A stretch of 64,000 bases of DNA from Desulfotignum sp. (GTDB lineage: Bacteria > Desulfobacterota > Desulfobacteria > Desulfobacterales > Desulfobacteraceae): contig JAABSA010000018.1 of the NCBI GenBank assembly GCA_011390635.1, forward strand, positions 1-64,000, in the 5' to 3' direction. Under the pieces are notes generated by a model. It worked only from the letters and a program-made list of their open reading frames with translations, was not told the origin of the DNA and made no database searches. This document shows positions 18,077-27,323 of this stretch, piece after piece (the first letter of the stretch is position 1; every line of letters starts with the position of its first letter). The translations under genes and the position numbers were made by a program.

Positions 18077-19399
18077 TTATGGGGTGTTTTTTTCAAGGCG
18101 CGAGGCGTAAATTTCCATGGGATGCCTGACCTTTATGGATGATCCGGCCTTTCCCAGCATATCTGAGATCTGCATCATACAGGCCGGACAACCTGTGGAT
18201 ACAGTTGTGCAGCCGGTTTTTTCTATGTTTTCCCGCTTGATTGTTCCAATGGTGCTGGACAGGTCATAATGGTAAATATTAAAACTGCCGCCCATACCGC
18301 AGCATTTATCGGAACCCGTCATTTCCTTCAATTGACAGCCGGCCGCGGAGATAACCTGCCGGGGCTGTTCTGCCACACCCAAAGACTTTTTCAGATGGCA
18401 GGGATCGTGGTAGGTCACGATGTCGGGTCCCGGGTCAGATCCTGCTGGATCTGAAAAGTTTTTCAGCGAATCAATGCCCACCCGGTCCACCAGGAACTGG
18501 TTGATGTCCATGGTTTTTTCAGCCAGGACCCTCAGTTTTTGCTGTATAACATCGGACGGATTTTTGTAGACAGTCGGCCACAGTTTTTTTATGGTGGAGG
18601 TACAGGTGGCACAGGCGGTCACCAGCACATCAAATGGTTCTTTTTCAAAAAGGGCCAGGTTGTGATCCACCAGCCGTGTAAAGCTGTCCCGGTCACCGGA
18701 TGCCAGGGAAGGAATACCGCAGCATCCCTGGCCGGGGGGGATAATTACCCCCACCTTATGATGGGACAGGACTTTCAGGGATGCTTTGGCCACATTGGGA
18801 AAAATTTTGTCTATCAGGCAACCGGTGAAAAAAGCGGCCCGAAGCCCGGACCCGGTGCTTGTATAGCCTTTTTTCGGCAGGGTTTTGTGAAACGGGGTGG
18901 TGCTCAGGGGCATGAAATGCCTGTTGGCCAGCAGCGGAGAGATCAGACGGGCACAGGAGGTACCCTGGGCATCGGCAGAAGGTTTTGTGAAAAGGCCCTG
19001 GAAACGGCCGGCCCATTCCACCATAGCGTCGAAACGGCCGGGATTGGCCAGCAGCTGCCTGAAGATCAGTTTTTTGGCAGGGGACAGGCCTTTGTATTCC
19101 GCCAGGATGGCCCGTGCCTTGATGAAAATTTCCACCACATTGACCCCGGAAGGGCAGTTGGCGGCACAGGAACCGCAGAGCAGGCACCGGTTCAGCCGTT
19201 CGTTCACCCCGTCAGGATCCGTAAAAATATTGTCCATCAATCCTGTGAGCAGGGCCAGTTTTCCCCGGGCCACATCCGCTTCTTTGCGGGTCTGCTCGAA
19301 AAGGGGGCAGACCGACTGGCACATGCCGCAGCGAATGCAGGTCACCAGCTGCTCTTCCAGCTCTTTTACCAGGGTTGCCAGTTCTTTCATGCCTGCCAT
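18077..19399 (-). CDS. glcF: iron-sulfur subunit of glycolate/D-lactate dehydrogenase (GlcF-like)
   Basis: A 440-residue protein with two 4Fe-4S ferredoxin motifs (CIRCGMCQSVCP near residue 20 and CLLCGSCAANCP near 72) followed by two CCG domains, seen at GQGCCGIPS and DKCCGMGGSF. This is the GlcF/HdrD-like electron-transfer subunit that passes electrons from the flavin of GlcD to quinones or other carriers. It starts six bases after the GlcD stop. The substrate of the pair, glycolate or D-lactate, cannot be told from sequence. Lactate is favoured by the neighbouring TRAP and Lut genes. Confidence 0.85.
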   Translation of the reverse strand: MAGMKELATLVKELEEQLVTCIRCGMCQSVCPLFEQTRKEADVARGKLALLTGLMDNIFTDPDGVNERLNRCLLCGSCAANCPSGVNVVEIFIKARAILAEYKGLSPAKKLIFRQLLANPGRFDAMVEWAGRFQGLFTKPSADAQGTSCARLISPLLANRHFMPLSTTPFHKTLPKKGYTSTGSGLRAAFFTGCLIDKIFPNVAKASLKVLSHHKVGVIIPPGQGCCGIPSLASGDRDSFTRLVDHNLALFEKEPFDVLVTACATCTSTIKKLWPTVYKNPSDVIQQKLRVLAEKTMDINQFLVDRVGIDSLKNFSDPAGSDPGPDIVTYHDPCHLKKSLGVAEQPRQVISAAGCQLKEMTGSDKCCGMGGSFNIYHYDLSSTIGTIKRENIEKTGCTTVSTGCPACMMQISDMLGKAGSSIKVRHPMEIYASRLEKNTP

Positions 19400-19405
19400 T
19401 ATAGG

Positions 19406-20788
19406 TTATACTCCTGTTATTTTGCCGGGGTTCAAGATGTTGCGGGGGTCCAGGGCTGCCCGCAGCTGCCTGGAAAACAAGATGGAGGAATACCCGGCTT
19501 CCTTTTCCAGGAAAGGGGCTTTGGCAATGCCTGTGCCGTGCTCTCCGGACAGGGTACCGCCCATGGCCAGGGCCGTGTCAAAGATCTCTTCAATGGCCTG
19601 TTCCACCCGGTGAAATTCTTCCTTGTTTCTGCGGTCCGTGAGGATGGTGGGATGCAGGTTGCCGTCCCCGGCATGGCCGAAAGTGCCGATATCGATTTTG
19701 TATTTTCTGCCGATCTCCTGAAGTGCCCGTACCATGTCCGGAATCCTGCTTCGGGGAACCGTGGCATCCTCCAGCACCAGGGTGGGTTTGAGCTGGGCCA
19801 GGGCGGACAAAGCAGCTCTTCTGGCTGCCCAGATCCTGTCCCGCTGGGCATCATCTTTTGCCCGGTCAATGCTCCGTGCCCCCATTTTCAGGCACAGGGC
19901 CTTTACCTGTTCCGCTTCTTCAGCCACCACTGCCGGGTGGCCGTCCACTTCGATGAGCAGCAGTGCTGCCGCATCTTTTGGGAGTCCGGCCTTTGAAAAG
20001 TCTTCCACCGCCCGGATGGTGAAGTTATCCAGGATTTCCAGGGTGGCCGGCACAATACGCGCGGAAATGATACCGGCCACGGTTTCCGATGCCTGTTCAA
20101 TGGTGTCATACACCGCAACCATTGCCTGCCTGGCCTTCGGGGCGGGGATGAGTTTAAGAATCACCTGGTCCAGGACTCCCAGGGTGCCTTCAGACCCCAC
20201 CATAAGCCCGGTGATATTATAACCGGTAGCGCACTTCACGGTTCTGGAACCGGTTTTGATATAATTGCCCTTTGCGTCAAAAAACTGCAGCCCCATGACA
20301 TAATCCTTGGTCACCCCGTATTTGAGTCCCCGCAGTCCTCCGGCATTTTCCGCCACATTCCCGCCGATGGTGGAAACCGCCATGCTGCCCGGATCCGGCG
20401 GATAGAACAGCCCCAGTTTTTCCACTTCAGCCGCCAGGGTTGCGGTCACAACGCCTGGTTCCACCACGGCATACATGTCTGCTTCATTGATTTCAATGAT
20501 GCGGTTCATCCGGCCGGTGAGTACCACGATGCCGGATGTCCGGGGAATAGTGCCGCCGGAAAGATTGGTGCCTGATCCTCTGACCGTCACAGGGATATGG
20601 TTTTCATGGCACAGGGCGATGATTTCACCGAGCTGGGTTGCGTTTTCGGGAATCACGGCAGCCGCGGGCATGACCGGGTCCAGCACTGCGGCATCATAGG
20701 AATAGGTGAGCATGTCTTCTTTCTGCGTCAGCAGATGCTGTTTACCCACAATTTTTTGCAGGGCATCAAGGATGGACTTGTGGATCAT
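19406..20788 (-). CDS. glcD: FAD-dependent 2-hydroxy acid dehydrogenase (GlcD/D-lactate dehydrogenase-like)
   Basis: A 460-residue FAD-linked oxidase of the VAO fold. The FAD segment TVRGSGTNLSGGTIP (near residue 70), DPGSMAVSTIGGNVAENAGG (near 133) and the C-terminal GHAGDGNLHP with the end motif NPGKI are clear. It oxidises D-lactate or glycolate to the 2-oxo acid. The ATG at 20788 follows AGAGG by five bases. An upstream GTG would overlap that ribosome site and is rejected. It heads the minus-strand operon and its promoter carries a GntR-type operator. Confidence 0.87.
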   Translation of the reverse strand: MIHKSILDALQKIVGKQHLLTQKEDMLTYSYDAAVLDPVMPAAAVIPENATQLGEIIALCHENHIPVTVRGSGTNLSGGTIPRTSGIVVLTGRMNRIIEINEADMYAVVEPGVVTATLAAEVEKLGLFYPPDPGSMAVSTIGGNVAENAGGLRGLKYGVTKDYVMGLQFFDAKGNYIKTGSRTVKCATGYNITGLMVGSEGTLGVLDQVILKLIPAPKARQAMVAVYDTIEQASETVAGIISARIVPATLEILDNFTIRAVEDFSKAGLPKDAAALLLIEVDGHPAVVAEEAEQVKALCLKMGARSIDRAKDDAQRDRIWAARRAALSALAQLKPTLVLEDATVPRSRIPDMVRALQEIGRKYKIDIGTFGHAGDGNLHPTILTDRRNKEEFHRVEQAIEEIFDTALAMGGTLSGEHGTGIAKAPFLEKEAGYSSILFSRQLRAALDPRNILNPGKITGV

Positions 20789-20807
20789 AGGCACCTCTTT
20801 GATTTTA

Positions 20808-20851
20808 TGGTACTACCAATTCACTATCAGGTAAATTTTCGGTGTTGTCAA
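20808..20851 (-). promoter_or_regulatory. glcD promoter with GntR-type operator
   Basis: On the minus strand, TTGACA (20851-20846), a 17-base spacer and GATAGT (20828-20823) are followed at once by TTGGTACTACCA (20819-20808). The palindrome TGGT-ACT-ACCA sits over the expected transcription start, as for repression by LldR/GlcC-type proteins. The same word occurs at 21009-21019. Confidence 0.65.
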
Positions 20852-20977
20852 ATGGTTATTTCATGACATCGCCTCTGGTTATGCGCAGTCATAAAAAAAT
20901 ATAACCTTTTGTTTTTTCTGAATATAATACCGTATAGCAGACTTTCTGACAAAAAACAAACAAAAATTATTTTTTTC

Positions 20978-21020
20978 TTGACAAAGCGGCCCATATGGAT
21001 TTTAGTATTGGTACTACCAA
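20978..21020 (+). promoter_or_regulatory. TRAP operon promoter with GntR-type operator
   Basis: TTGACA (20978-20983), a 17-base spacer and TTTAGT (21001-21006) are followed by the perfect palindrome TTGGTACTACCAA (21008-21020) over the expected start point. The geometry mirrors the divergent glcD promoter. The leader from here to the dctP start is about 160 bases. The rest of the 386-base divergent region shows only AT-rich sequence. Confidence 0.65.
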
Positions 21021-21174
21021 GAAAGCCAGCAGTATAAAACAATGAAATGACCATTTTGGACTTACCGGAATACCTTTAAGACCGATCCGGGAAAGGAGGC
21101 AAACAAACCATCTCAGGCAATATCTGGAGACAGGCGTGTGAATAATCAATTTTTTTTTAAGGATGGAGGAAAGC

Positions 21175-22323
21175 ATGAAAAAAGCATTACGCATAGTGGT
21201 AACCCTTCTGATGGCAGTTGTCTTTATCTGCGGCACTGCCCATGCCAAACGCGAAAAATTCGGAGAAGATCCCCGGGCAAAAGAAGCAAAACGGGTATCA
21301 TTCAAGACATCGGATGAAAAAATCCGCTGGAAAATGGTCATGCCCTGGTCTAAAGGGCTTTTGTTCTATGACATTGCATCTCATTTTGCCGACAGTGTCC
21401 GCCTGGCATCTGCCGGCCGCCTGGATATCAAGCCGTTTGCAGCCGATGAACTGGTACCTGCCATGCAGAGTTTTGATGCGGTAAGCACTGGCGCGGCTGA
21501 AGTTGGTCATGACTGGCCCGGTTACTGGAAAGGCAAAAATGAAGCATTTGTAGCCCTGGCGTCTGTTCCTTTCGGTCTGGATGCAGAATTGTACAACATC
21601 TGGCTCTATGAAAGAGGCGGTGTGGAAATGATGCAGGAAATCTATGGCCAGTTCAACCTTTTTGCCCTCCCCGGTGGCCAGTGCGGCCATGAAATGGGAC
21701 TTTCTTCCAACAAAAGAGCCACCAGTATGGCAGATTTCAAAGGCATGAGACTTCGTACGCCGGGCTGGTTCATGGATATCATGAACAACCTGGGAGCATC
21801 GGTATCTCCGCTTCCCGGGGGCGAAGTATATCTGGCCCTGGAGCGGGGGGTTATCGATGCAGCGGAATTCTCCTCTCCGGCCATCAACTATCCCATGGGT
21901 TTCGATGATGTCACCAAGTACGTGATTCAGCCGGGTGTTCATCAGCCGGGTATCCAGTGTGCCCTGTTTTTCAACAAAGATGCCTATGAAAAGCTCCCCG
22001 AAGACCTCAAATGGATCATTGACATTGCTGCCAAGGAAACCCAGCTGTGGAGCTACAGCTGGATTAACAACCTGAATGCCGAAGCCATTCACCTGTTCCA
22101 GGAAAAAGTGGAGTTTGTGCATATGGATGAAGCGACCCGTACCCAGTTCCGGAAAACCACCAAAGAGTATATGGATACTGTCAAGGCCAAATTTCCGGAC
22201 GTCAAAAAAATCCTGGATTCCCATGATCAATTGATCGAAGACTATGCTGAGTGGAGAAAAGTCCGCGGCGGGGCAACCCCCTGGCCTTATGAAACTTACA
22301 TAAGCGGCCAGCACCATGAATAA
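21175..22323 (+). CDS. TRAP transporter solute-binding protein (DctP family)
   Basis: A 382-residue periplasmic binding protein with a signal peptide (MKKALRIVV, a hydrophobic core, cleavage after GTAHA near residue 24). The DctP fold shows LASVPFGLDAELYNIWLYE and GMRLRTPGWFMDIMNNLGA, which carry the arginine that clamps substrate carboxylates. The VPFG-plus-WLY wording resembles the TakP and TTHA0766 group, which bind 2-oxo acids or lactate. GGAGG lies just upstream of the ATG at 21175. With the hydroxy-acid dehydrogenases on both sides, lactate or a related acid is the likely cargo. Confidence 0.87.
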   Translation: MKKALRIVVTLLMAVVFICGTAHAKREKFGEDPRAKEAKRVSFKTSDEKIRWKMVMPWSKGLLFYDIASHFADSVRLASAGRLDIKPFAADELVPAMQSFDAVSTGAAEVGHDWPGYWKGKNEAFVALASVPFGLDAELYNIWLYERGGVEMMQEIYGQFNLFALPGGQCGHEMGLSSNKRATSMADFKGMRLRTPGWFMDIMNNLGASVSPLPGGEVYLALERGVIDAAEFSSPAINYPMGFDDVTKYVIQPGVHQPGIQCALFFNKDAYEKLPEDLKWIIDIAAKETQLWSYSWINNLNAEAIHLFQEKVEFVHMDEATRTQFRKTTKEYMDTVKAKFPDVKKILDSHDQLIEDYAEWRKVRGGATPWPYETYISGQHHE

Positions 22324-22452
22324 GTTCATTGTGCTGATGTAAAACCGAAACCTTAGAAAAGTCCGGCAGCCCTGTCTTGTAAACATCCCAATATAACACA
22401 GGCTGCCGGACCCTGACCGTTTTTTGATTTATTTTCAGAAAAGGAAACCAAC

Positions 22453-22968
22453 ATGTTGGAATCGTTATCAAACAATCTGGAAAAGATGATCCGCAAACAG
22501 GGAGATATCACCTCTTTTCTCGTATATCCGCTGCTGTTCATCGTGGTATATGAGGTGTTTATGCGGTATGCCCTCAATGCCCCCACCACCTGGGGATTTG
22601 AGGCCACCACCTTTTTGTACGGACTGCATTACATGTTCGGGCTTTCCTATGCAGATGTCCATGGGGCCCATGTAAAGGTGGATATTTTCAGCTCCCTTGC
22701 CTCGGAAAAAGTTCAGACGGTTCTCAGCATTATCACCAATCTGGTCCTGTTCATGCCGGTGACCATCTGCCTGACCCTGTATGGAATTAAATACGCATAT
22801 AACTCCACCCTGGGTCTTGAAGTGAATTCCACCTCCTGGGCGCCTCCCATCTGGCCGCTGAAGATATTGATGGCATTGTGCCTGGTGTTTTTACTGCTCC
22901 AGGGCATCGCCAATCTGTTAAAGGATATCAACTCACTCAAACAACAAGGAAGAAAGGTTCTCCCATGA
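22453..22968 (+). CDS. TRAP transporter small permease (DctQ)
   Basis: A 171-residue protein with four membrane helices (about residues 22-40, 55-70, 90-112 and 132-152), the normal size and layout of DctQ subunits. It forms the membrane unit with the DctM protein, whose start codon overlaps its stop (ATGA). AAGGA precedes the start. The 129-base gap from dctP holds no promoter that I could see. Confidence 0.88.
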   Translation: MLESLSNNLEKMIRKQGDITSFLVYPLLFIVVYEVFMRYALNAPTTWGFEATTFLYGLHYMFGLSYADVHGAHVKVDIFSSLASEKVQTVLSIITNLVLFMPVTICLTLYGIKYAYNSTLGLEVNSTSWAPPIWPLKILMALCLVFLLLQGIANLLKDINSLKQQGRKVLP

Positions 22969-24305
22969 GTCTTGAATTCATGACAGTGGCCATGTTTGCC
23001 ACCCTTATTTTCGCCATTACCCTTGGTCATCCCCTGGCCTATACCCTGGCAGCAGTTGCCACCCTTTTCGGTCTGATAGACAACGGATTTTCCATTCCCA
23101 GGTTGTTTGAAATGTTTATCAACAATACATGGGGGCTGATGGAAAACTATACCCTGGTGGCCATCCCCTTGTTTATTCTCATGGCCCAGCTCCTGGACAG
23201 ATCCAAGGTATCGGAAGCATTGTTTGAATCCATGTACGTGGTACTGGGCAGTATCAAGGGCGGGCTGGGCCTTGCCGTTGTTCTGGTGTGTACGGTATTT
23301 GCAGCCACCACCGGGATTATCGGGGCATCGGTTGTGGCCATGGGCCTGCTGGCCACCCCGGCCCTCATGGGCAAGGGCTACCAGAAAGAAATGACCGCAG
23401 GTATCATCTGCGCCTCAGGCACCCTGGGCATACTGATTCCGCCCTCCATCATGATGGTGGTGTACGGCGGGCTCACCGGTATGAAGGAAACTTCCGTGGG
23501 CAACCTGTTTGCCGGTGCCATCTTCCCGGGCCTTTTGCTGGCAGGCCTGTATTTCACTTATATTCTCATTCGCTGCAATATCAACCCCACACTTGGTCCC
23601 CCTATTTCAAAAGATGAGGCATCCGGGTATACGGCTGCACAAAAATGGGCCATGACCCTGAAATCTTTGGTCCCGCCCCTGGCATTGATCCTGGCGGTCA
23701 TGGGAACAATTCTTGGCGGGGTAGCCACCCCCACGGAAGCCGCCGGCCTGGGGGCCTTCGGTGCCGTGCTTCTGGCTTTTTTCAACAAAAAACTCAACTG
23801 GACCGTGCTCAAGGAAAGTGGCTATGCCACATTGAAAACCACCTCCATGGTCATGATGCTGTTCATCGGCGGAAAGTTTTTTTCTGCGGTATTTTTGAGC
23901 ATGGGCGGCGGTGATGTGGTGGCAGACCTGCTCATCGGTTCTGGCATGAATGAATGGATTATTTTGTTCATCATGATGTTCATCGTGTTTATCATGGGCA
24001 TGTTCATTGACTGGGCTGCCATCCTGCTGGTGACAGTGCCTATTTTTCTGCCCATTGCCATTGAACTGGGATTTGATCCTTTGTGGTTTTCCCTGCTGCT
24101 GTGCGTGAACCTGCAGACCTCGTTTCTCACCCCGCCCTTCGGGTACGCCCTGTTTTACTTCAAGGGTGTTGCGCCGCCGCAATTCACCATGATGCATATT
24201 TACAAAGGCATTCTTCCCTTTGTCATGCTGCAGTTGATCAGTATCATCCTGCTGTGCCTGTTTCCGTCCCTGGTCACCTGGCTGCCGGGGGTGTTTTTCG
24301 GATAA
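22965..24305 (+). CDS. TRAP transporter large permease (DctM)
   Basis: A 446-residue membrane protein with about 12 helices, the sodium-coupled transport subunit of the TRAP system. Typical DctM wording includes GASVVAMGLLATPALM, TLGILIPPSIMMVVYG and TPTEAAGLGAFGA. It starts within the dctQ stop codon, so the two are translationally coupled. A small hairpin (GAGCG/CGCTC at about 24306-24319) lies just after its stop, with no T-run. Confidence 0.92.
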   Translation: MSLEFMTVAMFATLIFAITLGHPLAYTLAAVATLFGLIDNGFSIPRLFEMFINNTWGLMENYTLVAIPLFILMAQLLDRSKVSEALFESMYVVLGSIKGGLGLAVVLVCTVFAATTGIIGASVVAMGLLATPALMGKGYQKEMTAGIICASGTLGILIPPSIMMVVYGGLTGMKETSVGNLFAGAIFPGLLLAGLYFTYILIRCNINPTLGPPISKDEASGYTAAQKWAMTLKSLVPPLALILAVMGTILGGVATPTEAAGLGAFGAVLLAFFNKKLNWTVLKESGYATLKTTSMVMMLFIGGKFFSAVFLSMGGGDVVADLLIGSGMNEWIILFIMMFIVFIMGMFIDWAAILLVTVPIFLPIAIELGFDPLWFSLLLCVNLQTSFLTPPFGYALFYFKGVAPPQFTMMHIYKGILPFVMLQLISIILLCLFPSLVTWLPGVFFG

Positions 24306-24335
24306 GAGCGGTTACGCTCAAATACCGGACATGCA

Positions 24336-24389
24336 CTGCCGGTAACAACAAAGCATGAAAGAATTCAGAGGGTTGTTCCGTTCTTTCAT
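24336..24389 (+). repeat. copy 1 of an imperfect ~54-base repeat flanking the lut operon
   Basis: This stretch is about 75-80% identical to 27256-27308. It contains ATGAAAGAA (24355-24363) and its exact complement TTCTTTCAT (24381-24389), plus AACAAC (24344-24349) and GTTGTT (24372-24377). The two pairings interleave in the order of an H-type pseudoknot. It lies in the leader of lutC, 24 bases before the start codon. Confidence 0.55.
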
Positions 24390-24413
24390 ATAAAAAAAGG
24401 GGAGGGGGCAGAT

Positions 24414-25031
24414 ATGGTGAATACAACCACTGGCAGTACAAAAGATCTGGCTGCAACATTTACACAAAAAGCCTCCCTGGTGAGCGCCTTTGTCCATGGT
24501 GTACAAGACCTGACAGAGGCCATGGACAAAACCCTTGAACTGCTTGCTCAAAAACCGCCCCTGGATCCGCAGATGGCCTCTGGGAAAAAAAGGAACCCAT
24601 CAGAAAGAATCCTGGCAGCCCCCAACCTTAATCATGACACATTCTTGCAGCTGTCTGACCGGTGCGGGGCATTTCCCCATATCCACCTGATCCGGGACAG
24701 GCTTCGCGATTTTCCCGGGGGGATTGACATGGGGGTGACAACAGCGGATTTCGGTATTGCAGACACCGGCACCCTGGTCATCAATTCCAATGATGAACAA
24801 ACCCGCCTGGCCACCATGCTCTGTGAAATCCATGTGGCGTTTCTGACAACGTCTGCCATCAGAGAAACCGCCTTTGCCATGACAGATGAGCTGACAGCAC
24901 TGGTCACAGGCTGTGGTTCCTATACCGCGTTTGTCACCGGCGCCAGCCGGACTGCTGACATTGAAAGGGTTCTGGCCATAGGGGTTCACGGACCTTTGGC
25001 ACTGCATATCATGCTGATGGAAAAGGACTGA
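24414..25031 (+). CDS. lutC: LutC-like LUD-domain lactate utilisation protein
   Basis: A 205-residue LUD-domain protein of the LutC/YkgG family, one part of the LutABC L-lactate dehydrogenase complex. The LUD signature is seen in VTTADFGIADTGTLV (about residues 103-117), then CEIHVAFL and the C-terminal GVHGPLALHIMLMEKD. LutC is required for L-lactate oxidation to pyruvate in Bacillus and in sulfate reducers. Its catalytic role is not settled. It starts two bases before the larger LutBA gene, and the TRAP operon precedes it. Confidence 0.87.
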   Translation: MVNTTTGSTKDLAATFTQKASLVSAFVHGVQDLTEAMDKTLELLAQKPPLDPQMASGKKRNPSERILAAPNLNHDTFLQLSDRCGAFPHIHLIRDRLRDFPGGIDMGVTTADFGIADTGTLVINSNDEQTRLATMLCEIHVAFLTTSAIRETAFAMTDELTALVTGCGSYTAFVTGASRTADIERVLAIGVHGPLALHIMLMEKD

Positions 25032-25033
25032 TC

Positions 25034-27181
25034 ATGGGAAAAAAACAGGATATCAGTGCCTACAGAAAAAGGCTGGATACCGCTTTGGACAACCAGTTTC
25101 TGCGCCAGGCCATGGACAAGTTTGCCGTGGCCTACCGCACTTCCAGGGAAAATGCCTTTGCACAGATAGATGTGGATTCCCTGGTAAAACAGGTGGCAGA
25201 TGTCAAGGCAGCTGCCGTTGAAAATATGACAGCCTTGCTGGAACAGTTCACACACAAGGCTTCCGCCTGCGGTATCCATGTGCACCTGGCAGATTCGGCA
25301 GAAGATGCCAACCGCATTATCGGTGAGATCGCCCAAAAAACCGGTTCAAAAAGAATTGTCAAATCCAAATCCATGACCGCAGAAGAGATCCATCTGAACA
25401 GATGGCTGGAAAATCTGGGTCTGGAAGTCACTGAAACCGACCTGGGAGAGTGGATCGTTCAGCTGCGCAAAGAAGGCCCTTCCCACATGGTCATGCCGGC
25501 CATCCACCTGTCACGCTTCCAGGTGGCGGATCTGTTCTCCGATGTTACCGGAACAGACCAGGATGCAGAGATCGACCGTCTGGTCAAGGTGGCCAGAAAA
25601 GAGCTGCGGGAAAAATTTGTGCAAGCGGATATGGGCATCACCGGTGCCAACTATGCTTTGGCTGACACCGGCACCATCGGCATTGCCACCAATGAGGGCA
25701 ATGCACGGCTGGTCACTACCCTGCCGAAGGTGCACGTGGCCCTGGTGGGCATCGACAAGCTGCTGCCAACGATTGCCGATGCCCTGACCGTCAACCGGAT
25801 CCTGCCGAAAAATGCCACCGGCCAGGCTATCACCTCCTATGTCACCTGGATCACAGGCCCGTCTGAATGCACCACCGCCCCGTCGGGAAAACGGGAAATG
25901 CACATCGTGTTTCTGGACAACGGGCGCAAAAAAATTGCCGCAGATCCGGTGTTCTCCCAGGTGCTCCAGTGTGTGCGGTGCGGGGCCTGCGCCAATGTGT
26001 GCCCGGTGTACCGCATGGTGGGAGGCCACCAGATGGGACACATCTATATCGGGGCCATCGGCCTGATCACCACCTATTTTTTCCATGGCATGGAAAATGC
26101 CAAAAATCTGGTGCAGAACTGCACCAACTGCGGTGCCTGCAAGGCGGTGTGCGCCGGCGGCATCGACCTGCCCCACCTGATCAAGGAGATCCATGCAAGG
26201 ATCCAGGATGAAGCCGGGCATCCCCTGCAAAGCCTGCTGCTGGGAAAGGTACTCAAGAGCAGAAAGCTGTTTCATTCTCTTTTGCGCACCGCCCACCTGG
26301 CCCAGAAACCGTTGCTGGATAAAAAAGAGAAACCCTATCTGCGCCACCTGCCCATGATTTTTTCTTCGGATCACAATTTCAGAAGATTGCCTGCCATTGC
26401 AGATGTGCCGTTCCGGGACCGGTTTGAGAAACTGCATCAGCCGGTAAAAAATCCCAGGTTCACCATTGCGCTGTTTTCCGGATGTGTCCAGGATTTTGTC
26501 TATCCAGAACACCTGGAAGCAGCCATGAGAGGGTTTGTCCAGCACAACATCGATGTGACATTCCCCATGGGGCAGTCCTGCTGCGGCCTGCCTGCCGTGA
26601 GCATGGGGGAAAAATCAGCGGCCCGGGATGTGGCACTCCAGAACCTGGATGCGGTTGACCTGGACGGGGTGGATTATATTGTGACCCTGTGCGCCTCCTG
26701 CGCCTCCCATCTTACGCACGGGGTGCCGAAACTGCTCAAGCACTACGCCCCGGAAAAAGCAGCGGCATTTGCTGACAAGGTGGTACCGTATTCGGTGTTC
26801 ATGAACGATATTGTGGGCATTGCATCTGCGGACAGTGCCGGCGCAAATGCCGGCAGAAAAACCGCGTTTCACTCCCCCTGCCACCTGTGCCGGGGCCTGG
26901 GGATTCACCATGCCCCCCATGCGCTGATTGAAAAATCGGGAAATCAGTATGTTCCCACAGATGAAGAAGAGACCTGCTGCGGGTTCGGCGGCAGTTTTTC
27001 CACCACCTTCCCGGCGGTGTCCAATGAAATTCTCACCAGAAAACTGGATGATGTAACAGGATCCGGTGCGGATCTCCTGGTAACCGAATGTCCGGGGTGC
27101 GTGCTCCAGCTCCGGGGCGGAGCTGCCAAGCAGGGCAGAAAATTCACGGTGTGTCACCTGTCTGAACTGTTGTATCCTTAA
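25034..27181 (+). CDS. lutB: fused LutB-LutA iron-sulfur protein for L-lactate oxidation
   Basis: A 715-residue protein that joins what are two proteins in Bacillus. Residues 1-300 are the LutB LUD domain (ADMGITGANYALADTGTIG). Two 4Fe-4S motifs follow, CVRCGACANVCP near residue 312 and CTNCGACKAVCAGG near 362. The LutA-like part has two CCG domains, seen at SCCGLPA near 516 and TCCGFGGSF near 647. The same fusion is known from Desulfovibrio. It should take electrons from L-lactate to the quinone pool or another carrier. LutC is encoded immediately upstream. Confidence 0.9.
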   Translation: MGKKQDISAYRKRLDTALDNQFLRQAMDKFAVAYRTSRENAFAQIDVDSLVKQVADVKAAAVENMTALLEQFTHKASACGIHVHLADSAEDANRIIGEIAQKTGSKRIVKSKSMTAEEIHLNRWLENLGLEVTETDLGEWIVQLRKEGPSHMVMPAIHLSRFQVADLFSDVTGTDQDAEIDRLVKVARKELREKFVQADMGITGANYALADTGTIGIATNEGNARLVTTLPKVHVALVGIDKLLPTIADALTVNRILPKNATGQAITSYVTWITGPSECTTAPSGKREMHIVFLDNGRKKIAADPVFSQVLQCVRCGACANVCPVYRMVGGHQMGHIYIGAIGLITTYFFHGMENAKNLVQNCTNCGACKAVCAGGIDLPHLIKEIHARIQDEAGHPLQSLLLGKVLKSRKLFHSLLRTAHLAQKPLLDKKEKPYLRHLPMIFSSDHNFRRLPAIADVPFRDRFEKLHQPVKNPRFTIALFSGCVQDFVYPEHLEAAMRGFVQHNIDVTFPMGQSCCGLPAVSMGEKSAARDVALQNLDAVDLDGVDYIVTLCASCASHLTHGVPKLLKHYAPEKAAAFADKVVPYSVFMNDIVGIASADSAGANAGRKTAFHSPCHLCRGLGIHHAPHALIEKSGNQYVPTDEEETCCGFGGSFSTTFPAVSNEILTRKLDDVTGSGADLLVTECPGCVLQLRGGAAKQGRKFTVCHLSELLYP

Positions 27182-27255
27182 TGCCCGGCAATGTGACAGG
27201 GGTAATCACAGGGCAATTACATGTGCCGCAGTCCCTTTTGATTAACGCCCATGGC

Positions 27256-27308
27256 CTGCCGGCCACAACAGATCATGAAGGAATCATGCGGTTGTTCGTT
27301 TCTTTCAT
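27256..27308 (+). repeat. copy 2 of the repeat flanking the lut operon
   Basis: The partner of 24336-24389, 2.9 kb downstream and 75 bases after the lutB stop. ATGAAGGAA (27275-27283) pairs with TTCTTTCAT (27300-27308) through one G-T pair, and ACAAC (27265-27269) can pair with GTTGT (27291-27295). The interleaved arrangement of copy 1 is kept although the primary sequence differs. Confidence 0.55.
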
Positions 27309-27323
27309 AAAAATCGATACCCC

